DNA of 64,000 bases from an uncultured Stenotrophomonas sp. (GCA_913775725.1 CAJYNG010000020.1:1-64000); one strand, 5' to 3'; counted from the first letter of the stretch, positions 28,566-41,516 are shown. Translations and numbers: made by a program. Notes: generated from the sequence alone by a model not told the origin.

Positions 28566-30329
28566 TCAGGCGGGGAGGCTGTGCTCCACGATCAGCTGGA
28601 TGGCGCTGCCACCACGATAGTCGTCGCAGGCGAGACGATAGGCGAGATGCACGTGGCGACCCGGCGCGTTGCCGTGCCAGCCGCCGAAGTGGATCGCGTT
28701 GATCGTGCCGGGTACGCCCGGCAGGCGCAGTTCCAGCTTGAGGTGGCGTTCCTTCAGTACGCGCCAGTTGGCCACTTCGAAGTGGCCGTCGAACAGCGGC
28801 TCGGGGAAGCCCTGGCCCCACGGGCCCGCCAGACGCAGCGCATCGGCATGGCGATGGTCCAGTTCGTCCGCGGCCAGTTCGCCGTCGCTGAGGACCTGTT
28901 GCTGCAGTGCCGCCGGGTCGAGCATTTCCAGCACCACGGCGACGAAGGCGGCCTTGAAGTCATCGACGTGATCCAGCCGCATGCTCAGTCCAGCCGCCAT
29001 GGCATGCCCACCGAATCGTTCGATCAGGCCCGGATGGCGCGCATCGACCAGCGCCAGTGCGTCACGGATGTGCAGGCCGGGGATCGAGCGCGCCGAGCCT
29101 CGCAGGGTGTCGGCGCCCGGTTCGGCCGGCGCGAAGGCAATTACCGGGCGATGCAGGCGATCCTTCATCTTCGACGCAACCAGGCCAACCACGCCCGGGT
29201 GCCAATCGGCATCGAACAGGCAGGCCGCCACCGGGCGCTGACCGGCCATGTCCAGCACCACGCGGGTCAATGTCTGCTCGGCGTCATCGGTCATCGACTG
29301 CTGCACGGCGCGCCGTTCCGAATTGATCTGCTCCAGCGTCTGCGCGATCTCGCGCGCCTGGCGTGGGTCTTCGGTCAGCAGCAGCGCGATGCCCAGCGCC
29401 ATGTCTTCCAGCCGGCCCGCCGCGTTCAGGCGCGGGCCGAGCGCGAAGCCGATGTCAGTGGCGGTCAGTCGCGCGGCGTCACGGCCGCTGGCTTCGATCA
29501 GGGCGCGCAGGCCGACACAGCCCTGCCCTGCGCGCAGACGGCGCAGGCCCGCGCTGACCAGTGCACGGTTGTTCGGGTCCAGCGCCACCAGATCGGCAAC
29601 GGTGCCGACCGCCACCAGGTCCAGCAGCGTGGTCAGGTCCGGTCCCTTGCCATCGGCAAAGACACCGGCCTCGCGCATCTGCCGGCGCAACGCCATCAGC
29701 ACGTAGAAGATCACGCCGACACCGGCCAGCGATTTGCTGGGGAAGGCATCGCCGTCCAGATTCGGATCGACGATGACATCGGCCGGCGGCAGCTGCGGGC
29801 CGGGAAGATGATGGTCGGTGACCAGCACCTGCCAGCCACGCGCCTTGGCCGCGATGACACCGGCGTGGCAGGCAATGCCGTGGTCGACCGTGACCAGCAG
29901 GTCCGGCTGCAGCTCGGCCAGCTCCTCCACCAGTGACGGCGACAGGCCGTAGCCGTGCACCATTCGGTTCGGCACCGCGTGGAAGACATGCTGCGCGCCG
30001 AGCATGCGCAGGCCGCGCACGCCGACCGCACAGGCGGTGGCGCCATCGCAGTCGAAATCGCCAACCACCAGGATGCGCTTGTCGTTGGCGATGGCCTCGA
30101 CCAGCAGGCCCACCGCATCGTCGATGCCGGTCAGCAGCTCGGGCGCGTGCAGATTGCCCAGCTTCGGCTGCGCCAACTCCGGTGTACCTGCGCCACGGCT
30201 GGCATAGAGACGCGCCAGCAACGGCAGCGTGCCGTCCGGCCAGCTGCCGGGCGCGACCGCATCGCGGCGGCGGATCGTCGGCGTATCAGGGGATGACTGC
30301 ACAGCATCGGCGGCAAGGGACATCGGCAT
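28566..30329 (-). CDS. recJ: Single-stranded-DNA exonuclease RecJ
   Basis: 587 residues (E. coli RecJ 577). DHH-family motifs: VVGDFDCDGATA (about 88-99), LLVTVDHGI, VLVTDHHLPG, and the DHHA1 part RFGGHAMAAGLSM. It degrades single-stranded DNA 5' to 3' in recombination and repair. ATG 30329 (MPMSLAADAV) is chosen; the frame stays open upstream to 30509 but that part overlaps the divergent gene's promoter. In Xanthomonas recJ also belongs to the rpf-greA-car neighbourhood. Confidence 0.94.
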   Translation of the reverse strand: MPMSLAADAVQSSPDTPTIRRRDAVAPGSWPDGTLPLLARLYASRGAGTPELAQPKLGNLHAPELLTGIDDAVGLLVEAIANDKRILVVGDFDCDGATACAVGVRGLRMLGAQHVFHAVPNRMVHGYGLSPSLVEELAELQPDLLVTVDHGIACHAGVIAAKARGWQVLVTDHHLPGPQLPPADVIVDPNLDGDAFPSKSLAGVGVIFYVLMALRRQMREAGVFADGKGPDLTTLLDLVAVGTVADLVALDPNNRALVSAGLRRLRAGQGCVGLRALIEASGRDAARLTATDIGFALGPRLNAAGRLEDMALGIALLLTEDPRQAREIAQTLEQINSERRAVQQSMTDDAEQTLTRVVLDMAGQRPVAACLFDADWHPGVVGLVASKMKDRLHRPVIAFAPAEPGADTLRGSARSIPGLHIRDALALVDARHPGLIERFGGHAMAAGLSMRLDHVDDFKAAFVAVVLEMLDPAALQQQVLSDGELAADELDHRHADALRLAGPWGQGFPEPLFDGHFEVANWRVLKERHLKLELRLPGVPGTINAIHFGGWHGNAPGRHVHLAYRLACDDYRGGSAIQLIVEHSLPA

Positions 30330-30445
30330 CGCCGGGTGACGGAAGACCCGGGCATGATACCCCGCCCGGCTTGCCGGGCTCTTCCCGGGCTTGGCGCAGA
30401 GGTGGCGATCGCCCATGCTTGTTCGCTTCTGAAACGGAATTCGCC

Positions 30446-31489
30446 ATGTATCGCCCGTTGTCCGCACTGATTGCCGGCCTGTTACTGCCGCTCGCCAGTC
30501 ATGCCGCAAACACGCCGGTCACAGCCGGTATCGAGTTCGTGCACCACGACTGGTTCCTGGCCTGCGACAACACCGGTACCTGCCGTGCCGCGGGTTATGG
30601 CCCCGAGAACGCAGACAGCCTGCTGGGCCTGATGTTGGAACGTGCCGGCGGTCCCGGTACGGCAGTAAAGGCGCGGCTGCGGGTGGGCGAGGATGGCGAA
30701 AGCGCAATGCCTGAGGGAGCGATGCGCCTGCAGGTGAACGGCCGTGATCTGGGCCCGGTGCAGGACGCCGGCGCCGATGAGGCCGTGACGCTGCGGCCGG
30801 CGCAAGTTGAAGCCCTGCTGGCGACCCTGCCCGGCCAGGCCCGCATCGAAGTCATCGACAACAACGGCACGCGCTGGCCGATTTCCGACCGTGGGGCTGC
30901 CGCCGTACTGCTGAAGATGGACGAGGCACAAGGGCGGATCGGAACACCCGGCGCCCTGGTGCGGCGCGGCACGCGTGCCGAAACGAGCGTGCCGGCTGCG
31001 CACGCCAAGCCGGTGATCGTGAGCGCGGCACTGGTGGCCCCACACCCCGGAGACAGCGAACTGGGAAGCAGCGAAGCGCTGCGCGAGGCGCTGATCGCCA
31101 CGCTCGGCGACAGTGACGACTGTCCGCGCCTGATCGAGTACACGGGCACCCCGGAAATGGTGATCGAGCGGCTGGACGAACACCACGTACTGGTGCAGGC
31201 GCTGTGCCAGATGGGCGCGTACAACTACAGCAATGGCTTCTGGATCGTGCGCGACCAGCCCCCGTTCGCCCCGCAGACGGTCACGATGGAAGCAGAGGGC
31301 TTTTCGCGCGTCGAACGCACGCTCTACGCGCGCTACAAGGGCCGCGGCATCGGCGACTGCGTTTCCGGTTCGGACTGGGTATGGGATGGCCACCGATTCC
31401 AGCCCAGCAGTGCCTTCAGTACCGGCCTCTGCCGTGGCATGCCGGGCGGGCACTGGATGCTGCCAACCCTGCTCAGCGAGGTGCGTTGA
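30446..31489 (+). CDS. DUF1176 exported protein, copy 1
   Basis: 347 residues with a signal peptide (MYRPLSALIAGLLLPLASHA). The DUF1176 pattern is visible: WFLACDNTGTCRAAGYG near the mature N terminus, LLKMDEAQGRIGTPGALV in the middle, and a C-terminal WVWDGHRFQ motif. Likely periplasmic; function unknown. It is followed at once by a paralogue. Divergent from recJ with a 116-base promoter gap. Confidence 0.82.
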   Translation: MYRPLSALIAGLLLPLASHAANTPVTAGIEFVHHDWFLACDNTGTCRAAGYGPENADSLLGLMLERAGGPGTAVKARLRVGEDGESAMPEGAMRLQVNGRDLGPVQDAGADEAVTLRPAQVEALLATLPGQARIEVIDNNGTRWPISDRGAAAVLLKMDEAQGRIGTPGALVRRGTRAETSVPAAHAKPVIVSAALVAPHPGDSELGSSEALREALIATLGDSDDCPRLIEYTGTPEMVIERLDEHHVLVQALCQMGAYNYSNGFWIVRDQPPFAPQTVTMEAEGFSRVERTLYARYKGRGIGDCVSGSDWVWDGHRFQPSSAFSTGLCRGMPGGHWMLPTLLSEVR

Positions 31490-32548
31490 ATGCATGCATC
31501 TTCACTGTTATGCACGCCGCTGCTGCTGGTGTCGCTGACGATGGCCTCGGTTGCCCCGGCTGCCGAACCGGCGGGCATTTCGTTGGCGAAGGGTGACGGC
31601 GTGATGGCCTGCGACAACACCCGCACCTGCCGGCTGGCAGCCTATGGCCCACTGGCGCCGCTGATGCTGAGCGCGCTGATCGAACGCAGCGGCGGGCCGC
31701 GCACGGCGGTCACCGCCCGGCTTTCAATGGCCGAGGGCGGCGAGGACGCACCTGCTACCCCTGCGCCGGTGGCCCCCAAAGGAACGTTGCGACTGCACGT
31801 GGACGGAAGGGACCTCGGTGCCATCGGCCACAGCGAAGCGCTCGACTCTGGTCTGGAGCTACCCACGCACTACGTGACCGCCATGATCGAGGCTCTGCTG
31901 AAGGGCAAGCGCGTCGAGATGAGCGACGCCTCGGGCCACGTGTGGCCGTTGTCCGATCGCGGCATTCACACGCTGCTGCTGAAGATGGACGAAGCCCAAG
32001 GTCGGCTGGATACGCCCGGCGCACTGGTGCGCAAGGGCCCACAGCCGGAATCGAAGGTGCCGGCCGCAGTCGCCGCGCCGACGCTCAAGGCACCGCCGCT
32101 TCTGGTCGAAGCACAGGAAGGCGATGCGCAGCTGGCCGAGCGGGCGGATCTGCTGCAGCAACTGCAACCGGTGGCCGCTGCGGGGAACGCGTGCGACCGG
32201 ATGTCGTCGCGCCAACTCCGCATCGAACGGGTGGATGCCAGCCATGTCCTGGCGCTGTTGAACTGCACAACCGACCGCTACATCGTGCCGGCGGGGACCT
32301 GGCTGATCCGCGACCGTCCACCGTTTTCGCCCACGCTGATCGCCCCAAGCACGCTGTTTCCGCTCTACCCGCATGCCGTATTTCTTGAAGAAGGCGTTGT
32401 GACCGATACCAATGCGTGCGGCACGAACCGGCATTGGGCCTGGGATGGCTCCCGCCTGGTCCTGAGCGCGATGTATCTGGGCGATTACTGCTCAACCCGG
32501 AGCCGCAGGCACTGGTCGCTGCCGACCTACGTTACGGACGTCCAGTAG
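31490..32548 (+). CDS. DUF1176 exported protein, copy 2
   Basis: 352 residues, start codon directly after the previous stop (TGAATG), so the pair is one operon and probably translationally coupled. It has its own signal peptide (LLLVSLTMASVAPAAEP) and the same blocks as copy 1: MACDNTRTCRLAAYG, LLKMDEAQGRLDTPGALV, HWAWDGSRLV. The two genes are an old tandem duplication. Function unknown. Confidence 0.82.
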   Translation: MHASSLLCTPLLLVSLTMASVAPAAEPAGISLAKGDGVMACDNTRTCRLAAYGPLAPLMLSALIERSGGPRTAVTARLSMAEGGEDAPATPAPVAPKGTLRLHVDGRDLGAIGHSEALDSGLELPTHYVTAMIEALLKGKRVEMSDASGHVWPLSDRGIHTLLLKMDEAQGRLDTPGALVRKGPQPESKVPAAVAAPTLKAPPLLVEAQEGDAQLAERADLLQQLQPVAAAGNACDRMSSRQLRIERVDASHVLALLNCTTDRYIVPAGTWLIRDRPPFSPTLIAPSTLFPLYPHAVFLEEGVVTDTNACGTNRHWAWDGSRLVLSAMYLGDYCSTRSRRHWSLPTYVTDVQ

Positions 32549-32555
32549 TGATGAA

Positions 32556-32578
32556 GCCGAGCATGGGCTCGGCTCCAC
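32556..32578. repeat. SMAG monomer, degenerate head
   Basis: Palindrome gccgagcatgggctcggc ending in ctccac, where CTAC is expected. It lies between the convergent DUF1176 and rpfE genes and may serve as a shared 3'-end structure. Confidence 0.7.
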
Positions 32579-32627
32579 AGGGAAATCAGCAGTACCCGCG
32601 CCTGTGCGGCAGCGCGCAGCGTCGGCT

Positions 32628-33545
32628 TCACTCGTGAAGCTGGCGCGGCTTCTTCCAGAACTGCCAGCGCTGGCCACGGTCCAGCTGGAACTGCAGGCCG
32701 TCTTCGAAATCCAGCACCAGCCGCTGCAGCTCGCCACGCTTCAGCGCGGCCAGCAGCGGACGGATCGCATCATTGCCCAGCTGCTGCAAAGAGCGCAGCT
32801 GGCGCAGATCCACCAATGCATCCACCGACTGCTCGCCATCCACGGCAACGCCCGCAGCCAGGGCCAGACCCTGCAGCAGCGCATCGCGGCTGCGCACCTG
32901 TGCGTGCGGCGTGCTGACCGACACCGGCGTCACGCCACCGCCCCAGAACCACAGTGAATTGATCGGCTGTTGTCCCTGCGCGGCGCGCTGCTGGTTCCAG
33001 GAATGGTTGTGCAGCAGTACCTGCGCTTCAGTCATCAGCGCCCGCCAACGGCGGCCGCCCTCGCCTGCTGGCAGGTGCGAGAACAGGTCATCGCCCAGCA
33101 CCTCGTCCGGACTGTCGAAGTCCGGCAGCGCCAGGTCGATCGGAAGCCGCAGGTACCAGCGCGAAGGGTCCGGTGCGTCGAGCACGAACCCGGCATCGGC
33201 GAACAACGGCTGCAGCACCGGCAGCAGGGCGAGGCAATCGGCCAGGGTCGGCCGCAGCGTTTCGCCGTAGGCCATCATCCGCGCGCCGTGCATGTCCGGC
33301 ACCATGCAGGCCGGGTCGGCACGCAGCCAGCACGCGCCGGCCGCATCGCCGACGTCACGCTGGCGGCTCAGTGCGGCCACCGGCCAGTGCGGCGCGGCGA
33401 CCGTGAAATGGCGTTGCAGCTGTGCCCGCTCGCCGGCTTCGAACTGCGAGGCGTTGGCGCGGCCCAGGGCACGCGCCACGTCATCAGGCAGCGCAGCCGC
33501 GGCAAAGCGGCTGCGTGCCGGCAACAGCAGGGTCGCCGTTGCCAC
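32628..33545 (-). CDS. rpfE: RpfE-like conserved protein
   Basis: 305 residues, soluble, no signal peptide. Motifs such as MVPDMHGARMMAYGE and NSLWFWGGGVTP are visible; I recognise it by these and by its position between greA and recJ as the Xanthomonas RpfE family, sometimes labelled phosphoglycerate-mutase-like although no catalytic site of that enzyme is seen. The NSLWFWGGG region resembles a metal/alkaline-phosphatase-like accessory fold only weakly. Molecular role unknown; in X. campestris rpfE mutation affects enzymes and exopolysaccharide. GTG start at 33545, four bases after the greA stop, suggests coupling. Confidence 0.7.
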   Translation of the reverse strand: MATATLLLPARSRFAAAALPDDVARALGRANASQFEAGERAQLQRHFTVAAPHWPVAALSRQRDVGDAAGACWLRADPACMVPDMHGARMMAYGETLRPTLADCLALLPVLQPLFADAGFVLDAPDPSRWYLRLPIDLALPDFDSPDEVLGDDLFSHLPAGEGGRRWRALMTEAQVLLHNHSWNQQRAAQGQQPINSLWFWGGGVTPVSVSTPHAQVRSRDALLQGLALAAGVAVDGEQSVDALVDLRQLRSLQQLGNDAIRPLLAALKRGELQRLVLDFEDGLQFQLDRGQRWQFWKKPRQLHE

Positions 33546-33549
33546 CGGG

Positions 33550-34022
33550 TCAGTCCAGGTAGCTGACGCTGACGATCTCGTACTCGCGCTGGCCGGCCGG
33601 TGCGTCGATCACGATCGAATCGCCTTCCAGCTTGCCGATCATCGCGCGCGCCACCGGCGAGGAAATCGCGATCAGGCCCAGCTTGATGTCCGCTTCCAGG
33701 TCACCGACGATCTGGTACTTCTTCTCTTCGTCGGTTTCCACGTCGGCCAGGGTCACGCTGGCGCCGAACACCACCTTGGAGCCGGCATTGAGCTTGCTCA
33801 CATCGATGATCTCGGCGTGCGACAGCTCGCCTTCCAGCTGCTTGATGCGGCCTTCGATGAAGCCCTGCTCCTCGCGCGCGGCGTGATACTCGGCGTTCTC
33901 CTTCAGGTCGCCATGCTCACGCGCTTCGGCGATCGCGGCGATCACCTTCGGGCGCTTGACCGACTTCAGGTGATCCAGTTCATCGCGCAGACGCTGCGCG
34001 CCCTTCATCGTGATGGGGGCTC

Positions 34023-34026
<4 letters not shown>
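33550..34026 (-). CDS. greA: Transcription elongation factor GreA
   Basis: 158 residues, normal length. N-terminal coiled coil with acidic tip ([20 protein letters not shown]) and C-terminal FKBP-like domain ([16 protein letters not shown]). It rescues backtracked RNA polymerase by stimulating transcript cleavage. ATG 34026 overlaps the carB stop as ATGA, so it is translated from the carAB transcript. Confidence 0.96.
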
Positions 34027-37265
<3,239 letters not shown>

Positions 37266-37414
37266 TTTCTTCTCTAAGTCAGTACAGCGTGACAAGGGGG
37301 AGTGATCGCACGCTGTCGATCAGGAATCTTGATCCGCAGCGCCGCGCCAGGGGCAGCAGCGATGCGGCGGCTTACGGTCCATCGCGACGCCACCGGGGGC
37401 CGGCGGCGTACTGA

Positions 37415-38542
37415 TCACGCCTTGGCCTGCTCCATCAGCACCACGAAGCGGTCGAACAGCGGACCGACATCGGTCGGACCCGGCGATGCTTCCGGGTGGC
37501 CCTGGAACGAGAACGCCGGCACGTCGGTGCGCGCCACGCCCTGGTTGGTGCCATCGAACAGCGAACGGTGGGTCACGCGCAGGGTCGGCGGCAGGGTCGC
37601 TTCATCGATCGCGAAACCGTGGTTCTGCGAGGTGATCATCACCCGGCCGTTGTCCAGGTCCTGCACCGGGTGGTTGGCACCGTGGTGGCCGTGGCCCATC
37701 TTCATGGTCTTTGCGCCCGAGGCCAGGCCCAGCAGCTGGTGGCCCAGGCAGATGCCGAAGGTCGGGATCTTCACATCGATGAAGGTCTTGATCGCTTCGA
37801 TGGCGTAGTCGCACGGCTCCGGGTCACCCGGGCCGTTGGACAGAAACACCCCATCCGGCTTCAGTGCCAGCACTTCGGCGGCCGGGGTCTGCGCCGGCAC
37901 CACGGTCACTTCGCAGCCGCGCTCGGCCAGCATGCGCAGGATGTTGGTCTTCACGCCGAAGTCGTAGGCCACGACCTTGAACCTGGCCGGCACGCTGACG
38001 AAGGCGTTGGCATCCAGGTCCAGCTGGCCCTCGGTCCAGGTGTAGGTCTTCTCGGTAGTGACGACCTTGGCCAGATCCATGCCCTTCAGGCCCGGGAACT
38101 TGCGGGCGGCTTCCAGTGCCTTTTCCACGTCGATGTCGCCGGCCATCAGCGCACCGTTCTGCGCGCCCTTCTCGCGCAGGATGCGGGTCAGCTTGCGGGT
38201 GTCGATGCCGGCGATGGCGACCACGCCACGCTGGATCAGCCAGTCCTGCAGCGACACCTGGCTGCGCCAGTTGCTGGGACGGCGGGGAACGTCGCGCACG
38301 ATCAGGCCGGCCGACCACACCTTGGACGCTTCATTGTCCTGGTCGGTCATGCCGGTGTTACCGATATGCGGATAGGTCAGCGTGACCATCTGCCGGGCGT
38401 AGGACGGGTCGGTCAGCACTTCCTGGTAGCCGGTCATGGCGGTGTTGAACACCACCTCACCGACGGACAGGCCGGGCGCGCCTACGGATTCGCCCTCGAA
38501 TACGGTGCCATCTTCGAGGACGAGGATTGCGGCTTGGGTCAC
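37415..38542 (-). CDS. carA: Carbamoyl-phosphate synthase small subunit
   Basis: 375 residues. N-terminal domain begins [20 protein letters not shown] with GTG as start at 38542; the class I glutaminase domain has the nucleophile Cys in [20 protein letters not shown] and the His/Glu pair in [15 protein letters not shown]. It releases ammonia from glutamine for CarB. It lies 149 bases before carB on the same strand; I see no terminator in that gap. Confidence 0.95.
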   Translation of the reverse strand: MTQAAILVLEDGTVFEGESVGAPGLSVGEVVFNTAMTGYQEVLTDPSYARQMVTLTYPHIGNTGMTDQDNEASKVWSAGLIVRDVPRRPSNWRSQVSLQDWLIQRGVVAIAGIDTRKLTRILREKGAQNGALMAGDIDVEKALEAARKFPGLKGMDLAKVVTTEKTYTWTEGQLDLDANAFVSVPARFKVVAYDFGVKTNILRMLAERGCEVTVVPAQTPAAEVLALKPDGVFLSNGPGDPEPCDYAIEAIKTFIDVKIPTFGICLGHQLLGLASGAKTMKMGHGHHGANHPVQDLDNGRVMITSQNHGFAIDEATLPPTLRVTHRSLFDGTNQGVARTDVPAFSFQGHPEASPGPTDVGPLFDRFVVLMEQAKA

Positions 38543-38852
38543 GGGAATCTCACTTTGGCTACCGAGGGGGCTGCCGAAGTCACGCCTGCGCTTCACGGAA
38601 ATCCGGTTGCAAAAAAGCGCGGACGTGCGGTCTGGGACCGGTCCGGCTTTCGTGATTCGGCGAGTGCGAATTGTAGCGCTGCCGGGGCGCTCGCGCCAGC
38701 GGTTATCGCACTTGATGAACAGGCGATTGCGCATTCATTTCAATCCGGCGGCGTATGCGGGGTCCGCCGCGGCCCGGTAGATGCCAACCTCGGTTGGCGC
38801 TTCCCGCAAAGTCTGCCAACCAAGGTTGGCATCTACCATCAGCCTGGGCCCG
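38543..38852. promoter_or_regulatory. carA leader and dapB-carA gap
   Basis: 310 bases without a gene. The 38543-38776 part should contain the car promoter and leader; I see no clear attenuator, arginine box or leader peptide in it. The remainder is a SMAG dimer and the end of dapB. Confidence 0.4.
38777..38836. repeat. SMAG dimer, TGCCAACC subtype
   Basis: GTAG at 38777, atgccaacctcggttggc, then gccaaccaaggttggcat and CTAC at 38833-38836. It follows dapB by 17 bases on the minus strand's downstream side. Confidence 0.82.
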
Positions 38853-39581
38853 TTACCCGGGCCCGTCCAGCAGGTCCCGCACCCGATAGCTGCCCGGGGC
38901 CCGGCCCTGCAGCTGGCGGGCGGCGAACAGGGCGCCGCGGGCGAAGATGTCGCGGTTGGTGGCCCGATGCACCAGCTCGATGCGCTCGCCCAGCCCGGTG
39001 AACTGCACCAGATGCTCGCCCACGATGTCGCCGGCACGCAGGCTGGCGTAATGCGGTTCCGCCCCGCCCCGCTGCGCGGCCGCGCCCAGGGTCAGCGCAG
39101 TGCCCGACGGCGCGTCCTTCTTCTGGGTGTGGTGCGATTCGACGATGTCGCAGTCCCAGCCGGCCAGCGCCTGCGCGGCGCGCTCCACCAGCTCGTCCAG
39201 TACCGCCACCCCCAGGCTGAAGTTCGAGGCCCAGACCAGCGGGATCTTCGCCGCCGCCGCGTCCAGCGCCTGGCGCTGCGTGCTGGAGATCCCGGTGGTG
39301 CCCGACACCAGCCCTGCACCCCGCGCCACGCACAACGCCAGCAGCGGGTCGAAACCCTCCGGCAGGCTGAAGTCGATCGCCACGTCGAACACCGGCGCGC
39401 CGGGCAGTTCGCTGGCGCCGAAGAACGGCACGCCGTCGACCACGCGCTGCGCCGGCGCACGGCCGGTCACTGCGGCCACGATCTGCAGGGTTTCGGGATG
39501 TTCGGCGGCCAGCCGCAGCAGGGCCTGGCCCATGCGCCCGGAGGCACCGTGAATGAGCAATCGCAGGGGAGTCTGGTTCAT
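38853..39581 (-). CDS. dapB: 4-Hydroxy-tetrahydrodipicolinate reductase
   Basis: 242 residues. NAD(P)H fold IHGASGRMGQALLRLA, substrate motifs DFSLPEGFDPLL, SGTTGISSTQ, SNFSLGVAVL and the DapB signature ESHHTQKKDAPSGTAL with its catalytic His pair and Lys. It acts in lysine and diaminopimelate synthesis. Short for the family (E. coli 273). Upstream of carA on the same strand, though a repeat lies between. Confidence 0.95.
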   Translation of the reverse strand: MNQTPLRLLIHGASGRMGQALLRLAAEHPETLQIVAAVTGRAPAQRVVDGVPFFGASELPGAPVFDVAIDFSLPEGFDPLLALCVARGAGLVSGTTGISSTQRQALDAAAAKIPLVWASNFSLGVAVLDELVERAAQALAGWDCDIVESHHTQKKDAPSGTALTLGAAAQRGGAEPHYASLRAGDIVGEHLVQFTGLGERIELVHRATNRDIFARGALFAARQLQGRAPGSYRVRDLLDGPG

Positions 39582-39671
39582 GCCTGCAGGCTAGCGGCAG
39601 CACGCCCGCTCCGGCAAGCGCCATCGCTGCTACGCTGCATGCCCTTTCATGCAATGGATGGCAGCTCCCTC

Positions 39672-40433
39672 ATGCAGATCAGCGAGCAGCTGGTGCTGGT
39701 CACCGGTGCCGGCCGCGGCCTTGGCCAGCACATCGCCCGCGCGTTCGCTGCGCAGGGTGCGCGCGTCATCGTCAACTACCACCGCAGCGAAGGCACCGCA
39801 CGGGCGCTGGCCGCCGAGCTGGGCGGACAGGCGATCGCACTACCGGCCGACGTCACTGATCGCAGCCAGGTCGATGCGATGCTGCAGCACGCCCTGGCCC
39901 ACTTCGGCCAGGGTGTCACCACGGTGGTCAACAACGCACTCGCTGCGTTCTCGTTCAATGGTGATGCCCGCGACGGCGCCGCCGATATCGGCTGGCCGGC
40001 CTTCCAGGCGCAGTTCGAGGGCAGCGTGCGCGGCGCGCTGAACACCGTGCAGGCCGCCCTGCCCGGCATGCAGGCCCGCCGCTTCGGCCGCGTGATCAAC
40101 ATCGGCACCAACCTGTTCCAGAACCCGGTGGTGCCCTACCACGACTACACCGCCGCCAAGGCCGCACTGCTGTCGCTGACCCGCACCCTGGCCGGCGACC
40201 TGGGCCCGCATGGCATCACGGTAAACATGCTGTCCGGCGGCCTGCTGCGCACCACCGATGCGAGTGCCGCCACGCCTGAAGCGGTGTTCGACTACATCGC
40301 TGCGAACACCCCGTTGCGCAGCGTCACCACCCCGGCCGAGTTCGCCGATGCAGCGCTGTTCTTCGCCAGCCCCTGGTCGCGCGCGGTGACCGGCCAGAAC
40401 CTGGTGGTCGATGGCGGGCTGGTGCGGGACTGA
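39672..40433 (+). CDS. SDR-family oxidoreductase (FabG-like)
   Basis: 253 residues, short-chain dehydrogenase: cofactor motif VTGAGRGLGQHIA, then Tyr-x3-Lys in YHDYTAAKAALLSL, and a C-terminal GQNLVVDGGLVRD typical of FabG-like enzymes. The central NNALAAFSFNGD stretch replaces the common NNAG. Substrate unknown. It is the first of three co-directional genes with a MerR regulator 4 bases later and a quinone reductase. Confidence 0.83.
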   Translation: MQISEQLVLVTGAGRGLGQHIARAFAAQGARVIVNYHRSEGTARALAAELGGQAIALPADVTDRSQVDAMLQHALAHFGQGVTTVVNNALAAFSFNGDARDGAADIGWPAFQAQFEGSVRGALNTVQAALPGMQARRFGRVINIGTNLFQNPVVPYHDYTAAKAALLSLTRTLAGDLGPHGITVNMLSGGLLRTTDASAATPEAVFDYIAANTPLRSVTTPAEFADAALFFASPWSRAVTGQNLVVDGGLVRD

Positions 40434-40437
40434 GCCG

Positions 40438-40833
40438 ATGCGCATCTCCGAGGTCAGCCGCCTGACCGGCGCCAGCGCCAAGGCCATCCGCCTGTACGAG
40501 GCGCGCGGCCTGTTACCGCCAGTGCCGCGCCTGAACCGCTACCGCGACTACAGCGAACAGGACGTGGCCTGGGTGCAGCTGATCCGGCAGGCATTGGGGC
40601 TGGGCATCACCCTGGCCGCGATCTCCCGCCTGCAGGGCCGCGACGGGCGGCTCAACTGGCCAGCGGTGCTGGCCTTGCTGGAGCAGCAGCGCGGCCGCAT
40701 TGCCGACGAGCGGGCGCGACTGGCACAGGTCAAGCTTGCCCTGCAGCAGGTCAGCGACGAACTGCAGCAGTGGCTGCACTCCGGCAGCGGCGACTGCATC
40801 CTGGAACCCAGCGGCTGCACCACCCAGGATTGA
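40438..40833 (+). CDS. MerR-family regulator with C-terminal Cys pair
   Basis: 131 residues. MerR helix-turn-helix at the N terminus (MRISEVSRLTGASAKAIRLY), dimer helix, then a tail with Cys120 and Cys127 (GDCILEPSGC). Metal-sensing MerR proteins such as CueR use a nearby Cys pair with seven residues between; here there are six. It could sense a metal, an oxidant or quinone stress. It probably controls the genes around it; a 19-bp-spaced MerR promoter was not found. Confidence 0.8.
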   Translation: MRISEVSRLTGASAKAIRLYEARGLLPPVPRLNRYRDYSEQDVAWVQLIRQALGLGITLAAISRLQGRDGRLNWPAVLALLEQQRGRIADERARLAQVKLALQQVSDELQQWLHSGSGDCILEPSGCTTQD

Positions 40834-40888
40834 CTCTGCCCCTGGGGCAGACCGCAGCCTCGCGCACTTTCCATTGCGCGAGGTTGCC

Positions 40889-41470
40889 GTGTCCCGTTCC
40901 ATCCTGATCCTGCTTGGCCATCCCGACCGCGACAGCCTGTGCGGCGCGCTCGCCCAGCGCTATGCCACGGCCGCCGAGAACGCCGGCCACCGGGTACGCC
41001 TGATCGCACTGGGCGACCTTGAATTCGACCCGGTGCTGCGCCACGGCTACCGCCAGATCCAGCCGCTGGAGGCCGATCTGCAGGACGCCGCAGATGCGAT
41101 CGAAGCCTGCGATCATCTGGTGCTGGTCTACCCCACCTGGTGGGGCGCGATGCCGGCGCTGCTGAAGGGCTTCTTCGACCGCGTGCTGTTGCCGGGATAC
41201 GCCTTCCGCTACCGGCGCGATTCGGTGTGGTGGGACCGGCTGCTGGCCGGGCGCAGCGCACGGGTGATCACCACGCTGGATACGCCGCCCTGGTACTACC
41301 GCTGGATCTACCGCGACCCGGGTATCACCCAGGTCCGCGCCACCATCCTGGAGTTCTGCGGCATCCGCCCGGTGCGGGTCAGCCGGCTCGGCGCGGTACG
41401 CAGCAGTACCTCAGCGCAACGCAGCAAGTGGCTGGCGCTGGCAGCGGAGCTGGGAGCGCGGGCTCGGTAG
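40889..41470 (+). CDS. Flavodoxin-fold NAD(P)H dehydrogenase (quinone)
   Basis: 193 residues. SRSILILLGHPDRDSLCGAL at the start binds FMN/FAD phosphate, and YPTWWGAMPALLKGFFDRVL is the quinone-reductase signature. It likely reduces quinones by two electrons to protect against redox cycling. GTG at 40889 has AGG nearby and matches the family start. Third gene after the SDR and MerR genes. Confidence 0.82.
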   Translation: MSRSILILLGHPDRDSLCGALAQRYATAAENAGHRVRLIALGDLEFDPVLRHGYRQIQPLEADLQDAADAIEACDHLVLVYPTWWGAMPALLKGFFDRVLLPGYAFRYRRDSVWWDRLLAGRSARVITTLDTPPWYYRWIYRDPGITQVRATILEFCGIRPVRVSRLGAVRSSTSAQRSKWLALAAELGARAR

Positions 41471-41489
41471 ATTCAGGCCATGAGGCAAG

Positions 41490-41516
41490 GCGTGCGAACC
41501 AAGGTTCGCACCCACC
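41490..41516. repeat. SMAG-type 27-bp direct repeat, left copy
   Basis: A palindrome built on gtgcgaaccaaggttcgcac followed by CCACC. The same 27 bases occur at 42102-42128, so copies flank the next gene as direct repeats. Confidence 0.78.

Noticed and set aside
30330-30509. 60-codon N-terminal extension of RecJ
   Set aside because: It overlaps the start and promoter region of the divergent DUF1176 gene and adds no RecJ-like sequence.
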